Below, piece after piece: positions 14,046-21,268 of a stretch of DNA of 23,269 nucleotides. Below the pieces are notes generated by a model, which was given only the letters and a program-made list of their open reading frames with translations, ran no database searches and had not been told where the DNA came from. Source of the stretch: a virus; IMG/VR virus record IMGVR_UViG_3300024346_000532, positions 1 to 23,269 of that record; one strand, given 5' to 3'. Positions within the stretch are counted from its first letter, which is position 1; each line of letters starts with the position of its first letter. Made by a program: the position numbers and the translations under genes.

Positions 14046-14782
14046 CCGATGATAATTCCTAACCCTGCACTTCCATCTCTGTACATTTTGATATCGTCTT
14101 CAAGCTGTGCAAGTTCGTTGAGTGCGTCTGCTTTAAGCTGTTCGCCGTTCAATGTAGTACCACCTTGTGGGCCAGCCACAGTAGCGTATTTGCCACGTGC
14201 TTCACCGAGCATCAATTTGCTTTGTGCCAGAGAATAATCTTTGATCCAAGGATATGCGCGGTGGTCAGCAAATAAGTCAAGTTCTTCACGGTATGCGTAA
14301 CAATGTAGGTAGACTGTTAGTTCGCGTCGTGGACGGCGGTGAATTAGAAGCTGATGCTTTGTGCGGTTCCATGTATATTGAAACTCGTAACCAAACATTC
14401 TACCAACTAATTCCAAATGCTGTTGTAAAAATTCATATGTAGCAAGTCCGCCGCTTTGGCCGCTAGCTAGTGGACCTAAGAACGTGTTCATATACTGTGC
14501 ACCGAATGGTTCAAATTCTACACCTTGATTAAGGATGCCGCCAGTTGAACGCTGGTAAATGTCCCTGATGTCAATAATCTCGTCAGGCAATGTGTAAATG
14601 TTTTGTTCCGCTACAATTTCAAGGTCAACAAACTTTTCTTCTACTGCATTTTCTGCACGTTGGCGGTACTTCTCTAACGCCTTATCAATTGCTAACTCGT
14701 AGTGCTCAGGGTCAAGTTCAACATCAACCATCTGTCCACCTAATCTTAGCTCAATTTCTTTTGTGATTTTGCTGCGCGTCAT
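14042..14782 (-). CDS. 13: Neck protein, gp13-like
   Basis: The start is set at 14782 (MTRSKITKEIELRLGG), 7 bases after AGGAG. The ATG at 14785, directly before it, is also possible. Starts further upstream lie before the late promoter. The 246-residue protein carries ELRLGGQMVDVELDPEHYELAIDKALEKYR, which resembles the N-terminus of T4 gp13 (LGGGVVNIEVTDDQ). It continues with IYTLPDEIIDIRDIYQRS, ATYEFLQQHLELVGRMFG, WIKDYSLAQSKLMLGEARGKY and a GLGIIIG end. That pattern belongs to a conserved virion protein of marine T4-like phages. A head-to-tail connector role as gp13 is probable, though T4 gp13 is larger (309 residues). Confidence 0.75.
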   Translation of the reverse strand: MTRSKITKEIELRLGGQMVDVELDPEHYELAIDKALEKYRQRAENAVEEKFVDLEIVAEQNIYTLPDEIIDIRDIYQRSTGGILNQGVEFEPFGAQYMNTFLGPLASGQSGGLATYEFLQQHLELVGRMFGYEFQYTWNRTKHQLLIHRRPRRELTVYLHCYAYREELDLFADHRAYPWIKDYSLAQSKLMLGEARGKYATVAGPQGGTTLNGEQLKADALNELAQLEDDIKMYRDGSAGLGIIIG

Positions 14783-14802
14783 CATTATACTCCTACTGTC
14801 TA

Positions 14803-14810
14803 TATTTATC
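14803..14810 (-). promoter_or_regulatory. Late promoter GATAAATA, leftward neck gene
   Basis: The minus strand reads GATAAATAT. The predicted start is near 14797, after the upstream in-frame ATG at 14848, which supports the later start of the gp13-like gene. It is back to back with the rightward promoter at 14818. Confidence 0.72.
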
Positions 14811-14817
14811 CTGATAC

Positions 14818-14825
14818 CATAAATA
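14818..14825 (+). promoter_or_regulatory. Late promoter CATAAATA, rightward neck genes
   Basis: The plus strand reads CATAAATAC. The predicted start is near 14831, leaving an 11-base leader with AAAGGA before the ATG at 14842. Only seven bases separate it from the leftward box. Confidence 0.72.
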
Positions 14826-14841
14826 CTAGAAAGGAATTTCA

Positions 14842-15978
14842 ATGCCAAGAATCAGTATGTGGAGCCCCAACAAAACGAACGATTATCGGTTCTTTGACCG
14901 TACAATTCGTGAGCAATTTCATATTGGTGGCGTTGGCGCATTAGTACACAAATATATTGGACCTGAGGACGCACCTAATTTAGATGATCCTACACAGCCA
15001 GCGTATGACGATATTATAAACGAAACCACTATACAAGACTTACTGCTACTAGAGAACCGTGACCGCAAGTATGATATGAATGTGTATGACATGCGTGGCG
15101 TATATAACGTTAGCGATAACGACTTTGACCTTACCCAATTTGGTTTGTTTTTGACAAACGATACGCTTTATATGACATTTCACCTTAATGAAATGGTCGA
15201 GCTGCTAGGGCGCAAGCTTATGAGTGGCGACGTTATTGAGCTACCGCATTTAATTGACAATTATGGACTAAGTGACGACACACCTCCTATCCCCAAGTTC
15301 TATGCTGTAGGCGATGGTAATAAGGGCGGTGAAGGTTTTAGTGCTAGTTGGTGGCCGCATATTTGGCGTGTTAAGCTTGAGCCAATTACTGATAGCCAAG
15401 AGTTTGATGGTATTTTAGGGCAGGGCGCTGACGATGGCAGCATGGCTAATATCTTTAGTACATTCAGCGCTGAAATGGACATAACTAATGCGATTGTTGA
15501 TAGTGCAACGCAGGACGACCCAATTGGGGGCGGCACTGCACTTACTACACATTTGCACAACTATGTAGATGCTGAAGGTTTCTCATGGGATGCAGGCGAA
15601 ACAATAGACACAGGCGGAAACTTTCCGTCACAGCCTAACCAAGGTAACTTCTTTATACGTACAGATTTCCAGCCAAACCGTCTCTTTGTATATCGTGACT
15701 CACGTTGGGTTAGACTATATGACAATATTGATGACCGTACCTGGAGCGACAGAACCTTTAACGCGTCAACCTTCGTAAATAACACTACTGAAGATGTTGC
15801 AAGCGGCATTTTCTATCCAAGCAGACAAGACATAAGTGAAGTAATTCCACCTCGTGCAGATTATGACGACACTCGTCTAATTGGTGAAGGTGTAATTGGT
15901 GTACAGGAAGACCTAGAAAACATCACTAACATACTACCACCAACTATCGCTATTTGGAACGCAAACTTCAGCGCCTAA
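14842..15978 (+). CDS. 14: Neck protein, gp14-like
   Basis: The 378-residue protein has, at about residues 85-180, the segment order of T4 gp14 (256 residues). It shows FGLFLTNDTLYMTFHLNEM, then LMSGDVIELPHLIDN, then WWPHIWRVKLEPITDSQEF, comparable to FG...DEVTLSI, GDLIYFPMD and F-E-I-N-W-V-E-P in T4. The extra C-terminal half contains FFIRTDFQPNRLFVYRDSRW and VRLYDNIDDRTWSDRTFN, a surface-type module also seen in the sheath insertion. It would sit on the head-tail joint with the gp13-like protein and gp15. AAAGGA lies 6 bases before the ATG. Assignment is by pattern and context and is not certain. Confidence 0.7.
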   Translation: MPRISMWSPNKTNDYRFFDRTIREQFHIGGVGALVHKYIGPEDAPNLDDPTQPAYDDIINETTIQDLLLLENRDRKYDMNVYDMRGVYNVSDNDFDLTQFGLFLTNDTLYMTFHLNEMVELLGRKLMSGDVIELPHLIDNYGLSDDTPPIPKFYAVGDGNKGGEGFSASWWPHIWRVKLEPITDSQEFDGILGQGADDGSMANIFSTFSAEMDITNAIVDSATQDDPIGGGTALTTHLHNYVDAEGFSWDAGETIDTGGNFPSQPNQGNFFIRTDFQPNRLFVYRDSRWVRLYDNIDDRTWSDRTFNASTFVNNTTEDVASGIFYPSRQDISEVIPPRADYDDTRLIGEGVIGVQEDLENITNILPPTIAIWNANFSA

Positions 15979-15979
15979 T

Positions 15980-15985
15980 AAAGGA
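15980..15985 (+). promoter_or_regulatory. Ribosome site AAAGGA that fixes the gp15 start at ATT
   Basis: This site ends 8 bases before an in-frame ATT at 15994, while the only in-frame ATG or GTG codons are far downstream. It is the main evidence for the non-standard start. Confidence 0.65.
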
Positions 15986-15993
15986 ATAAGACA

Positions 15994-17331
15994 ATTCAGT
16001 ATTTTTACGACGAACAAATTCGCAAGTACATCCTACAGTTTATCCGTATCTTCGGAAATTTTACTGTACAAAAAGGATGGGACGAACAGAGCAACCCTAT
16101 TTACTCTACCGTGCCTGCACGTTATGGTGACATGAGCCGTCAAGTTGGTCACATCTTAAAAGAGAATTCAGAGAACACGCTTAACACTGTGCCATTTATT
16201 AGCTGCTATATCAACAGCTTGGAAATGAATCCAGACCTACGTCGTTACCCGCAGTTTGAAGAAACTTTGCAAGTAATTGAAAAGAAGTTTGATGAAGCAA
16301 TTCACGACTATGTCGACGAGCCAGGCAACAGCTATGATGTAACACGTTACCAGCCTGTGCCATATATGTTGCGCATGAATGTGGACGTTTGGACAAGCAA
16401 TACAGATCAAAAGTTTCAATTGCTTGAGCAGATACTTGTGCTGTTTAATCCAGGCATCAACCTGCACCGTAACCAAAATGCACTAGATTGGTCTAGCCTA
16501 ACATACTGTGAGCTGACATCAACAACATGGTCAAGCCGCAGCTTGCCAGGCGGTGCTGATACAGTTATTGATGTTGCAACGCTGCAATTTGACATTCCAA
16601 TTTATATCAACCCACCTGTACGTGTACAACGCATGAACATTATCCAAACTATCCTAACACAAGTTCATACATTAGATCAAACAAATTTTGATACTTGGAC
16701 AGTAGACGCTTTAACAGGCGCCAATTCAGACTATGTTATTACAACACTGGAGGACTATTGGATTCGTTATGAAAACGGTTTTGCTACGCTACTTAATAGC
16801 GGTGGCATAGATGCAAGCGGTAACTGGAAAACTGACGTATTTGATGTTTACGGCGAAGTACGCCCAGGGATCAGCCAGATCCGCCTCAGACAGGGCGCTG
16901 ACGTTACTGACCCTAGTAACGATGTAATTGGTACGATTGACTATGATTTAAATGACCCAGGCAGATTGCTTGTAACAATTGACCCTGATACACTTCCAAC
17001 TAACACTCAAACAGATATTGATGCAATTGTCAACCCACAACGTAACTATCCAGGTGATGGTGTGTTGCCTGCTATTTTAAGTGGACAACGCTATTTGGTT
17101 TTAGACGAAGTTCCTAGCGGCGGAACATGGGGCACTATTGATGCAGATGCAAACGACATAATTGAATTTAACGGTACTAGCTGGGTTGTCAGCTTTGACG
17201 CAAGCGCTAATGGCGGCACAGAATACGTTACCAACACTGCTACAGGTGATCAGTTCGAATGGACTGGTGTACATTGGCAGAATAGCTATGAGGGGACCTA
17301 CCGCGAAGGCTGGTGGCGTCTCTACATTTAA
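15994..17331 (+). CDS. 15: Tail completion / sheath stabiliser gp15, apparent ATT start
   Basis: gp15 caps the tail and joins it to the neck. The frame opens after a stop at 15979 and has no ATG or GTG before 16111. Yet the codons from 15994 encode QYFYDEQIRKYILQFIRIFG, the conserved N-terminus of this family (compare FYNSSFRRYATLMGDLF in T4 gp15), so translation must begin near ATT 15994. Further family features are VPARYGDMSRQV, NTVPFISCYI, ADVWTSNTDQKFQLLEQILVLFNP-like text (here VDVWTSNTDQKF), and VATLQFDIPIYINPPVRVQ. The 445 residues exceed T4 gp15 (272), with an added C-terminal part containing GQRYLVLDEVP and NDIIEFNGTSWVVSFD. The gp14-like stop is 15 bases upstream. Confidence 0.9.
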   Translation: MQYFYDEQIRKYILQFIRIFGNFTVQKGWDEQSNPIYSTVPARYGDMSRQVGHILKENSENTLNTVPFISCYINSLEMNPDLRRYPQFEETLQVIEKKFDEAIHDYVDEPGNSYDVTRYQPVPYMLRMNVDVWTSNTDQKFQLLEQILVLFNPGINLHRNQNALDWSSLTYCELTSTTWSSRSLPGGADTVIDVATLQFDIPIYINPPVRVQRMNIIQTILTQVHTLDQTNFDTWTVDALTGANSDYVITTLEDYWIRYENGFATLLNSGGIDASGNWKTDVFDVYGEVRPGISQIRLRQGADVTDPSNDVIGTIDYDLNDPGRLLVTIDPDTLPTNTQTDIDAIVNPQRNYPGDGVLPAILSGQRYLVLDEVPSGGTWGTIDADANDIIEFNGTSWVVSFDASANGGTEYVTNTATGDQFEWTGVHWQNSYEGTYREGWWRLYI

Positions 17332-17340
17332 GGACACAAT

Positions 17341-17763
17341 ATGACACTAAAAGCTAGCGGATGTATTCTTCTTAGTGAAGATACTAAACGCATACTTTTG
17401 CAACTACGAGCACCCGACCGTAGGAATAAAAACTACTGGGGATTTTGGGGTGGCGGCAGTGAAAACCATGAACTGCCAGTACAAACAATTGAGCGTGAGC
17501 TTGAAGAAGAGCTTGGTTTCCTACCTGACATAACTAAATTTTACCCAATACACAAAATGGTTAGCAATGACGAATCATTTGAATACAACACGTTCCTTGC
17601 TACTGTACCAACAGAATTCACTCCTAATATTAATAAAGAAAGTGAAGGCTATGCTTGGGTCAACTATGATCGTTATCCTGTGCCGCTGCACCCAGGCGCT
17701 AAATTAGTATTGCAAAATCCTCGCATTGCGAGCAAGATTAAGACTATTGTGGATCAATTGTAA
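17341..17763 (+). CDS. Nudix hydrolase
   Basis: Nudix enzymes hydrolyse nucleoside diphosphates linked to another group. The 140-residue protein has a full Nudix box (residues 38-60): G-x5-E-x7-RELEEELGF, with Arg52, Glu53, Glu56 and Glu57 in place for metal binding. Upstream are GCILLSEDTKRILLQLRAP and the usual NYWGFWGG before the box. The substrate cannot be read from the sequence. T4 NudE hydrolyses ADP-ribose and Ap3A, and others clean oxidised dNTPs. It follows gp15 by 9 bases with an AGGA site and is likely cotranscribed from the late promoter at 14818. Its 3' end overlaps the convergent gene at 17744 by 20 bases. Confidence 0.93.
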   Translation: MTLKASGCILLSEDTKRILLQLRAPDRRNKNYWGFWGGGSENHELPVQTIERELEEELGFLPDITKFYPIHKMVSNDESFEYNTFLATVPTEFTPNINKESEGYAWVNYDRYPVPLHPGAKLVLQNPRIASKIKTIVDQL

Positions 17764-18412
17764 CAGTATCGATCTCTGTTTCATCTGTAGCCATAAAGTA
17801 TTTGTCAGGATATAACCGTACGCCGTTTGGCATAATAAATATCTTAGGTTTTAAATAAATTGCGTTCATTGCAGTTGGAGAAAACCCAAAATTCCAATCG
17901 TCTTCAAATTCTTGCTCAGGTTCAATTATCCAGGCATATTTTGTGCTTAGAGTGCGCATCACACTCTTGCACATTGCCTTTTCATCATTTATGATAAGAG
18001 GAGCGACACGATTCCAACGATTGGTAAATTTTTTGTATCGCTCTCTTGATTCAGTCGTTCTATCAATTTTTACATAAATGTCGTATATGTTGCGTTCAAC
18101 CTGGGCAGGGCGCGTTTGATGGCGTTGTTGTATACGACGATTTCTATTTGTCGGGACCAATACCGCAATCGGATGGACTTCATATCCTGCACTGTTTACC
18201 TTTTTAAAAACATGACACATATCTTTTTCATTGTCATCAGGCAACCAGCTCAAAGAAAAATCCCGTTCCAATTTGGCATATTTGTCTACCAACCAGACAT
18301 ATTGAGTGTCATATGCATCAGCTTGTGTGTAATCGTAGATATTTTCAGTACGTACAACTGGCCAAGGTTTACGGAAAGAATCAGCTAGACTAGGGATACT
18401 TGAAAAGATCAT
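17744..18412 (-). CDS. Protein of unknown function paired with the glycosyltransferase
   Basis: The 222-residue protein begins MIFSSIPSLADSFRKPWPVV. It is rich in Tyr, Trp and Asp (NIYDYTQADAYDTQYVWLVD), then has DFSLSWLPDDNEKD, VFKKVNSAGYEVHPIAVLVP, IYDIYVKIDRT and FGFSPTAMNAIYLKPKIFIMP. I do not recognise a named family. The W-x-P-D motif recalls domains that accompany glycosyltransferases in other T4-like phages. Its ATG overlaps the stop of the glycosyltransferase by 4 bases, so the two are translationally coupled and probably act together. It is the last gene of the operon and converges on the Nudix gene. Confidence 0.82.
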   Translation of the reverse strand: MIFSSIPSLADSFRKPWPVVRTENIYDYTQADAYDTQYVWLVDKYAKLERDFSLSWLPDDNEKDMCHVFKKVNSAGYEVHPIAVLVPTNRNRRIQQRHQTRPAQVERNIYDIYVKIDRTTESRERYKKFTNRWNRVAPLIINDEKAMCKSVMRTLSTKYAWIIEPEQEFEDDWNFGFSPTAMNAIYLKPKIFIMPNGVRLYPDKYFMATDETEIDTVTIDPQ

Positions 18413-19005
18413 AATTTATACTGGCGTGTACCGCAGTGTCCTATCAAATTACTGGCTTCAAAGTTTACATGTATGCTGTATCCAGCTTCACGTGCTTGTT
18501 CACAGAAGTAAACATCTTCTCCATTATAATACTTGCGATCATGATCCCAATAAAATTGGAACCAAGGTTGCGGTAAGTAGCTAAACACTGATGTGCGAGT
18601 CAACATGACGCCCATGCCTACAGCATCAACTTCTACTGCTTCACCATGTATTAGCGATACGCTACATGCTTCACCATTTAATTCTCTAAACGCAACAGAC
18701 ATATTACGGTTGTCTTTTGTTGAGTACGTACAAGCTATAATGTCTTGGTCTTGACGGCGCAGCAATTGATATATGTCTGAAGGGAATGTCATGTCACTAT
18801 CCAGCCAGAGTATGTAGCTTGACCCAATTTCTAATGCTTCAGTTACTAGATGCGCCCGCTGTTCAGGTAACATGCTGCCTTTGCGCATATGTACTGTGTG
18901 TTTAATGCCCGCATGAGTTAGCTCTGCTGTTAATTCAGCTAAGCTATACGCAAATTCTGAATAGACTTGTTCACGGCAAGGGATGCATATTGAAAGTTCG
19001 TTCAT
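18409..19005 (-). CDS. GT-A fold glycosyltransferase (GT2-like)
   Basis: The 198-residue protein starts with a nucleotide-sugar-binding strand (LSICIPCREQVYSEF). It has SYILWLDSDMTFPSD, with the DxD metal motif at residues 69-71, then DIIACTYSTKDN, VDAVGMGVMLTRTSVF and YYNGEDVYFCEQAREAGY, an ED motif typical of GT2 acceptor/catalytic regions. It is short but appears complete. Possible acceptors are phage DNA bases, a virion protein or host surface glycans, and the location beside tail-fibre genes favours the last two. It overlaps both neighbours by 4 bases. No membrane segment is present. Confidence 0.9.
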   Translation of the reverse strand: MNELSICIPCREQVYSEFAYSLAELTAELTHAGIKHTVHMRKGSMLPEQRAHLVTEALEIGSSYILWLDSDMTFPSDIYQLLRRQDQDIIACTYSTKDNRNMSVAFRELNGEACSVSLIHGEAVEVDAVGMGVMLTRTSVFSYLPQPWFQFYWDHDRKYYNGEDVYFCEQAREAGYSIHVNFEASNLIGHCGTRQYKL

Positions 19006-19406
19006 AAAAACCCGCTTGTATTTTCTTTTTGGTATAGATTTTCTGCTGCTTTGACTTTTCTGTCAAGTTCACGAGCAATTTTTGTACATACTAAAATAGC
19101 TTGTTCAAAACCTTCATCGTCTAAACAGCTTAATTTCATCATAGTTTCTGAATCAACTCTGCTGCTGGTAACTAATTGGATGCCAGCTTGCTTGCCCAAT
19201 GTATGTATCCAATAATCACGTTCATCTTTGTCAGTCAATTCAAGTTCGGACACTGAATATCGTCTTTCCATATCTTGCATTAATGCACTGTATGGGTTGA
19301 CGCCTTGGTTATCATGATAATCATCACAAATACGTTTGTATTTCGATGCGGTGCTTGTATAGTTTGATAGTGTAAATGTTTCGTATTCAAACCTAGTAAT
19401 TGTCAT
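19002..19406 (-). CDS. 134-residue protein of unknown function
   Basis: The protein begins MTITRFEYETFTLSNYTST and is polar and mostly helical. It has ELTDKDERDYWIHTLGKQAGIQL in the middle, a C-terminal DDEGFEQAILVCTKIARELD, and a basic end. There is no signal peptide. Its ATG overlaps the stop of the preceding mini-gene in a TAATG junction, and its end overlaps the glycosyltransferase start by 4 bases. It may be an accessory part of the glycosylation operon. Family not recognised. Confidence 0.8.
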   Translation of the reverse strand: MTITRFEYETFTLSNYTSTASKYKRICDDYHDNQGVNPYSALMQDMERRYSVSELELTDKDERDYWIHTLGKQAGIQLVTSSRVDSETMMKLSCLDDEGFEQAILVCTKIARELDRKVKAAENLYQKENTSGFL

Positions 19407-19573
19407 TAGCCTGCTCCTCCAAATGTGGCTGAAAGACTGACAGGGTTACCTATTGTGATACCCGCTTGCTCGTCACCAAGTTGGCTCAGACTACGGTTAC
19501 TCTCATCAATATATCCATAAGCGTTTTGTACTTGGTTAATACTAATTTGGGAACCTGTTGGTGGCAAAGCCAT
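19406..19573 (-). CDS. 55-residue fibre-associated type peptide (MALPPTG start)
   Basis: The frame starts at 19573 and ends in a TAATG junction with the next gene. The product reads MALPPTGSQISINQVQNAYG and then SNRSLSQLGDEQAGITIGNP, ending ATFGGAG. This kind of sequence, MALP-x-(S/T)-G-x-ISI-x-Q(V/I), is seen at the N-terminus of many phage fibre-linked or virion proteins and in stand-alone small proteins. The exact role is unknown. It is first in the operon behind a promoter that combines early and late elements. Confidence 0.75.
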   Translation of the reverse strand: MALPPTGSQISINQVQNAYGYIDESNRSLSQLGDEQAGITIGNPVSLSATFGGAG

Positions 19574-19597
19574 ATGTATTAATCTTTCATTACTCTA

Positions 19598-19635
19598 ATA
19601 ATACGTTGATATCAGTAGTTTGTCAAGTATTTATT
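19598..19635 (-). promoter_or_regulatory. Combined early (sigma70) and late promoter
   Basis: On the minus strand AATAAATA (19635-19628) is followed at once by CTTGACA (TTGACA at 19626-19621), a 17-base spacer and TATTAT (19603-19598). Both promoter types could drive the glycosyltransferase operon at different times. The spacer is not the conserved early one. Confidence 0.7.
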
Positions 19636-19642
19636 TGATAGT

Positions 19643-20392
19643 TTATTTCACTAAATCTTTGCCAATAAGTTTAATAACGAGTCCTGAAATGTCAAGTTCC
19701 CACCAGCGATATTGAAAAGACGCCAATCTCGGTTTTGCGTGATGGTTATTGTGCCAATTCTCACCCCAGGCAAGTATAGTCAACCACCAAGTGTTGCGAC
19801 TGTTATCTTTTATAGCAAAATTCTTATAGCCAGTAGTATGAGTAGACCAGCTTATGATTACTGACATTAGCGAAGTTCCTGCTTGCGGAATGAATCCTAG
19901 GAATACCACTGCATGCCAACCACCTAAGAGAAAAAGTACAAGATAGAAAGCTGCAAATACTTTGACTGCGTGCTTGTGCATAAAGTGAAGATATGGGTCC
20001 TTTAGCATACGTTTCACTAAACGATAATTAACATCTTGATCGTAGTTTGGCATAAGGAATGCCTTAACCCCATTCATCGGCGTGTGCGGGTCTTGGTCAG
20101 TATCACTATGTCGGTGGTGCTTGCGATGCACAGCTACCCAAGCAATCGCGCTTCCTGTTCCTCCGAGAGTGCCAAGGAGTATACACAGCTTTTCTAACCA
20201 TTTAAAACGAAATTTGAAACTGTTGTGGGCGAGGTATCGGTGAAATGTAATCGTGACGCCTAGACATGAAAAGGCAAAATATGCGATGCCCGCAGCTATC
20301 CACCATAACGGATCAGCACCGATTACAAGATAATAAATTGCTGACAGTATACCCATTGACATTAGCGCCATGTAGTGTATCGTTTTAAACAT
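19643..20392 (-). CDS. Fatty acid desaturase (acyl-CoA/acyl-lipid type, membrane)
   Basis: The 249-residue protein has the three histidine boxes that hold the di-iron centre: HRYLAH (51-56), HRKHH (89-93) and HNNHH (214-218). The spacing is right for the delta-9 desaturase branch. Hydrophobic segments lie at about 8-24, 29-48, 70-87, 145-168 and 172-183, as expected for an integral membrane enzyme. It inserts a double bond into a fatty acyl chain using O2 and reduced ferredoxin or cytochrome b5. All key residues are intact. It is an auxiliary metabolic gene and sits among tail-fibre genes, downstream of the tail-assembly chaperone. Start supported by a GGAAT site 7 bases upstream. Confidence 0.95.
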   Translation of the reverse strand: MFKTIHYMALMSMGILSAIYYLVIGADPLWWIAAGIAYFAFSCLGVTITFHRYLAHNSFKFRFKWLEKLCILLGTLGGTGSAIAWVAVHRKHHRHSDTDQDPHTPMNGVKAFLMPNYDQDVNYRLVKRMLKDPYLHFMHKHAVKVFAAFYLVLFLLGGWHAVVFLGFIPQAGTSLMSVIISWSTHTTGYKNFAIKDNSRNTWWLTILAWGENWHNNHHAKPRLASFQYRWWELDISGLVIKLIGKDLVK

Positions 20393-20409
20393 TTAGTTTC
20401 ATTCCTATG

Positions 20410-20874
20410 TTATGTCGGCGGGGTTGGCCATATTACATCATCTGGCCAACCAGGTTGGCCAGTAACGTTGCGCAATTCCTGTCTATAAGCTACCCAAGCT
20501 GGTCTATCGGCAGGAGAATCTGGCAATTGCGTCCAATCAGATTCTCGTAAAAATCTATCTCTTTCTGCTCGAGCATAGTCGCTATTTGCTTTTGCTCGTG
20601 TGGATATTGCTTCTGTTGATTTTGGCACTTGATACCAGCCAATTTGCCACACGTCATTTACTAAAGTGGGTATATCATCGCGGGCAATATCATGAGTTTT
20701 TTCATTGAACGATGGTTGAGATAATACCGTAACAGGATATACATCATAGTTAGCCAATAGCTCTGCATTGTGCTCATATCCTCTTGGAAAACTTGTGTTA
20801 GGATTCCCCTTTCTCAAGTCGTCCATTCTATATGGAAATTTTACAATTTCACCATTTACTACTTTTACGTGCAT
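20410..20874 (-). CDS. Probable tail fibre assembly chaperone
   Basis: The 154-residue protein ends in a block like the phage tail assembly chaperone family (PF16778): RAERDRFLRESDWTQLPDSP, then WVAYRQELRNVTGQPGWP and a final VIWPTPP. The N-terminal part (about 1-90) is different. It reads as a small domain (VVNGEIVKFPYRMDDLRKGNPNTSFP) also seen in such chaperones, which are thought to fold or trimerise fibre tips. It lies close to the fibre genes. AAAGGAAT lies 6 bases before the ATG. Confidence 0.85.
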   Translation of the reverse strand: MHVKVVNGEIVKFPYRMDDLRKGNPNTSFPRGYEHNAELLANYDVYPVTVLSQPSFNEKTHDIARDDIPTLVNDVWQIGWYQVPKSTEAISTRAKANSDYARAERDRFLRESDWTQLPDSPADRPAWVAYRQELRNVTGQPGWPDDVIWPTPPT

Positions 20875-20890
20875 ATTTTTATTCCTTTCA

Positions 20891-21268
20891 TCATGGTATT
20901 ATTAATTCCATGGTAGCAATGTTGTTTTCATTATATCCTAAAAAAGTCCATTCAGGATATCTTGTTGTTAGAAATAGTTCTCTACCTGGCTTATCATACG
21001 TGAATATAAATCTTTTTGTGCCGAATAATTCTGCGTATGGAACAGGATTTTTTGATATAAACGATAGATGATGATGTTTGGAATTGGTTGCTGTTTCTTG
21101 TGACCAACCTGGCCTAGCAGACAGCATCAACTCTACCCCTTGACTTGCTGCTGCACCTTGCAACAAAGAAATGTATCCTTGGGAATCGTATATCATACGC
21201 ACTGTACGCGCAGTAGGCGAAGAGTATGCGGGCCTAGCAAAATCTATAGTTGCATCATATAGTAACAT
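20891..21268 (-). CDS. 125-residue protein in the tail-fibre cluster, unknown function
   Basis: The start at 21268 (MLLYDATIDFARPAYSSPTA) is chosen because it forms a TAATG junction with the previous stop. A TTG 12 bases further upstream is less likely. The product is rich in beta-prone segments (RFIFTYDKPGRELFLTTRYPEW and ENNIATMELIIP) and has SKHHHLSFISKNP. It has no signal peptide. I do not recognise the family. Its location suggests a structural or fibre-accessory role. Confidence 0.78.
   Translation of the reverse strand: MLLYDATIDFARPAYSSPTARTVRMIYDSQGYISLLQGAAASQGVELMLSARPGWSQETATNSKHHHLSFISKNPVPYAELFGTKRFIFTYDKPGRELFLTTRYPEWTFLGYNENNIATMELIIP

Noticed and set aside
14783-14848. Longer start for the gp13-like protein at 14848
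   Set aside because: It lies upstream of the late promoter box and the AGGAG site, and the added residues do not look like the family.
17833-17840. AATAAATA on the plus strand
   Set aside because: No plus-strand gene follows. It lies within the minus-strand 222-residue gene and is explained by coding.
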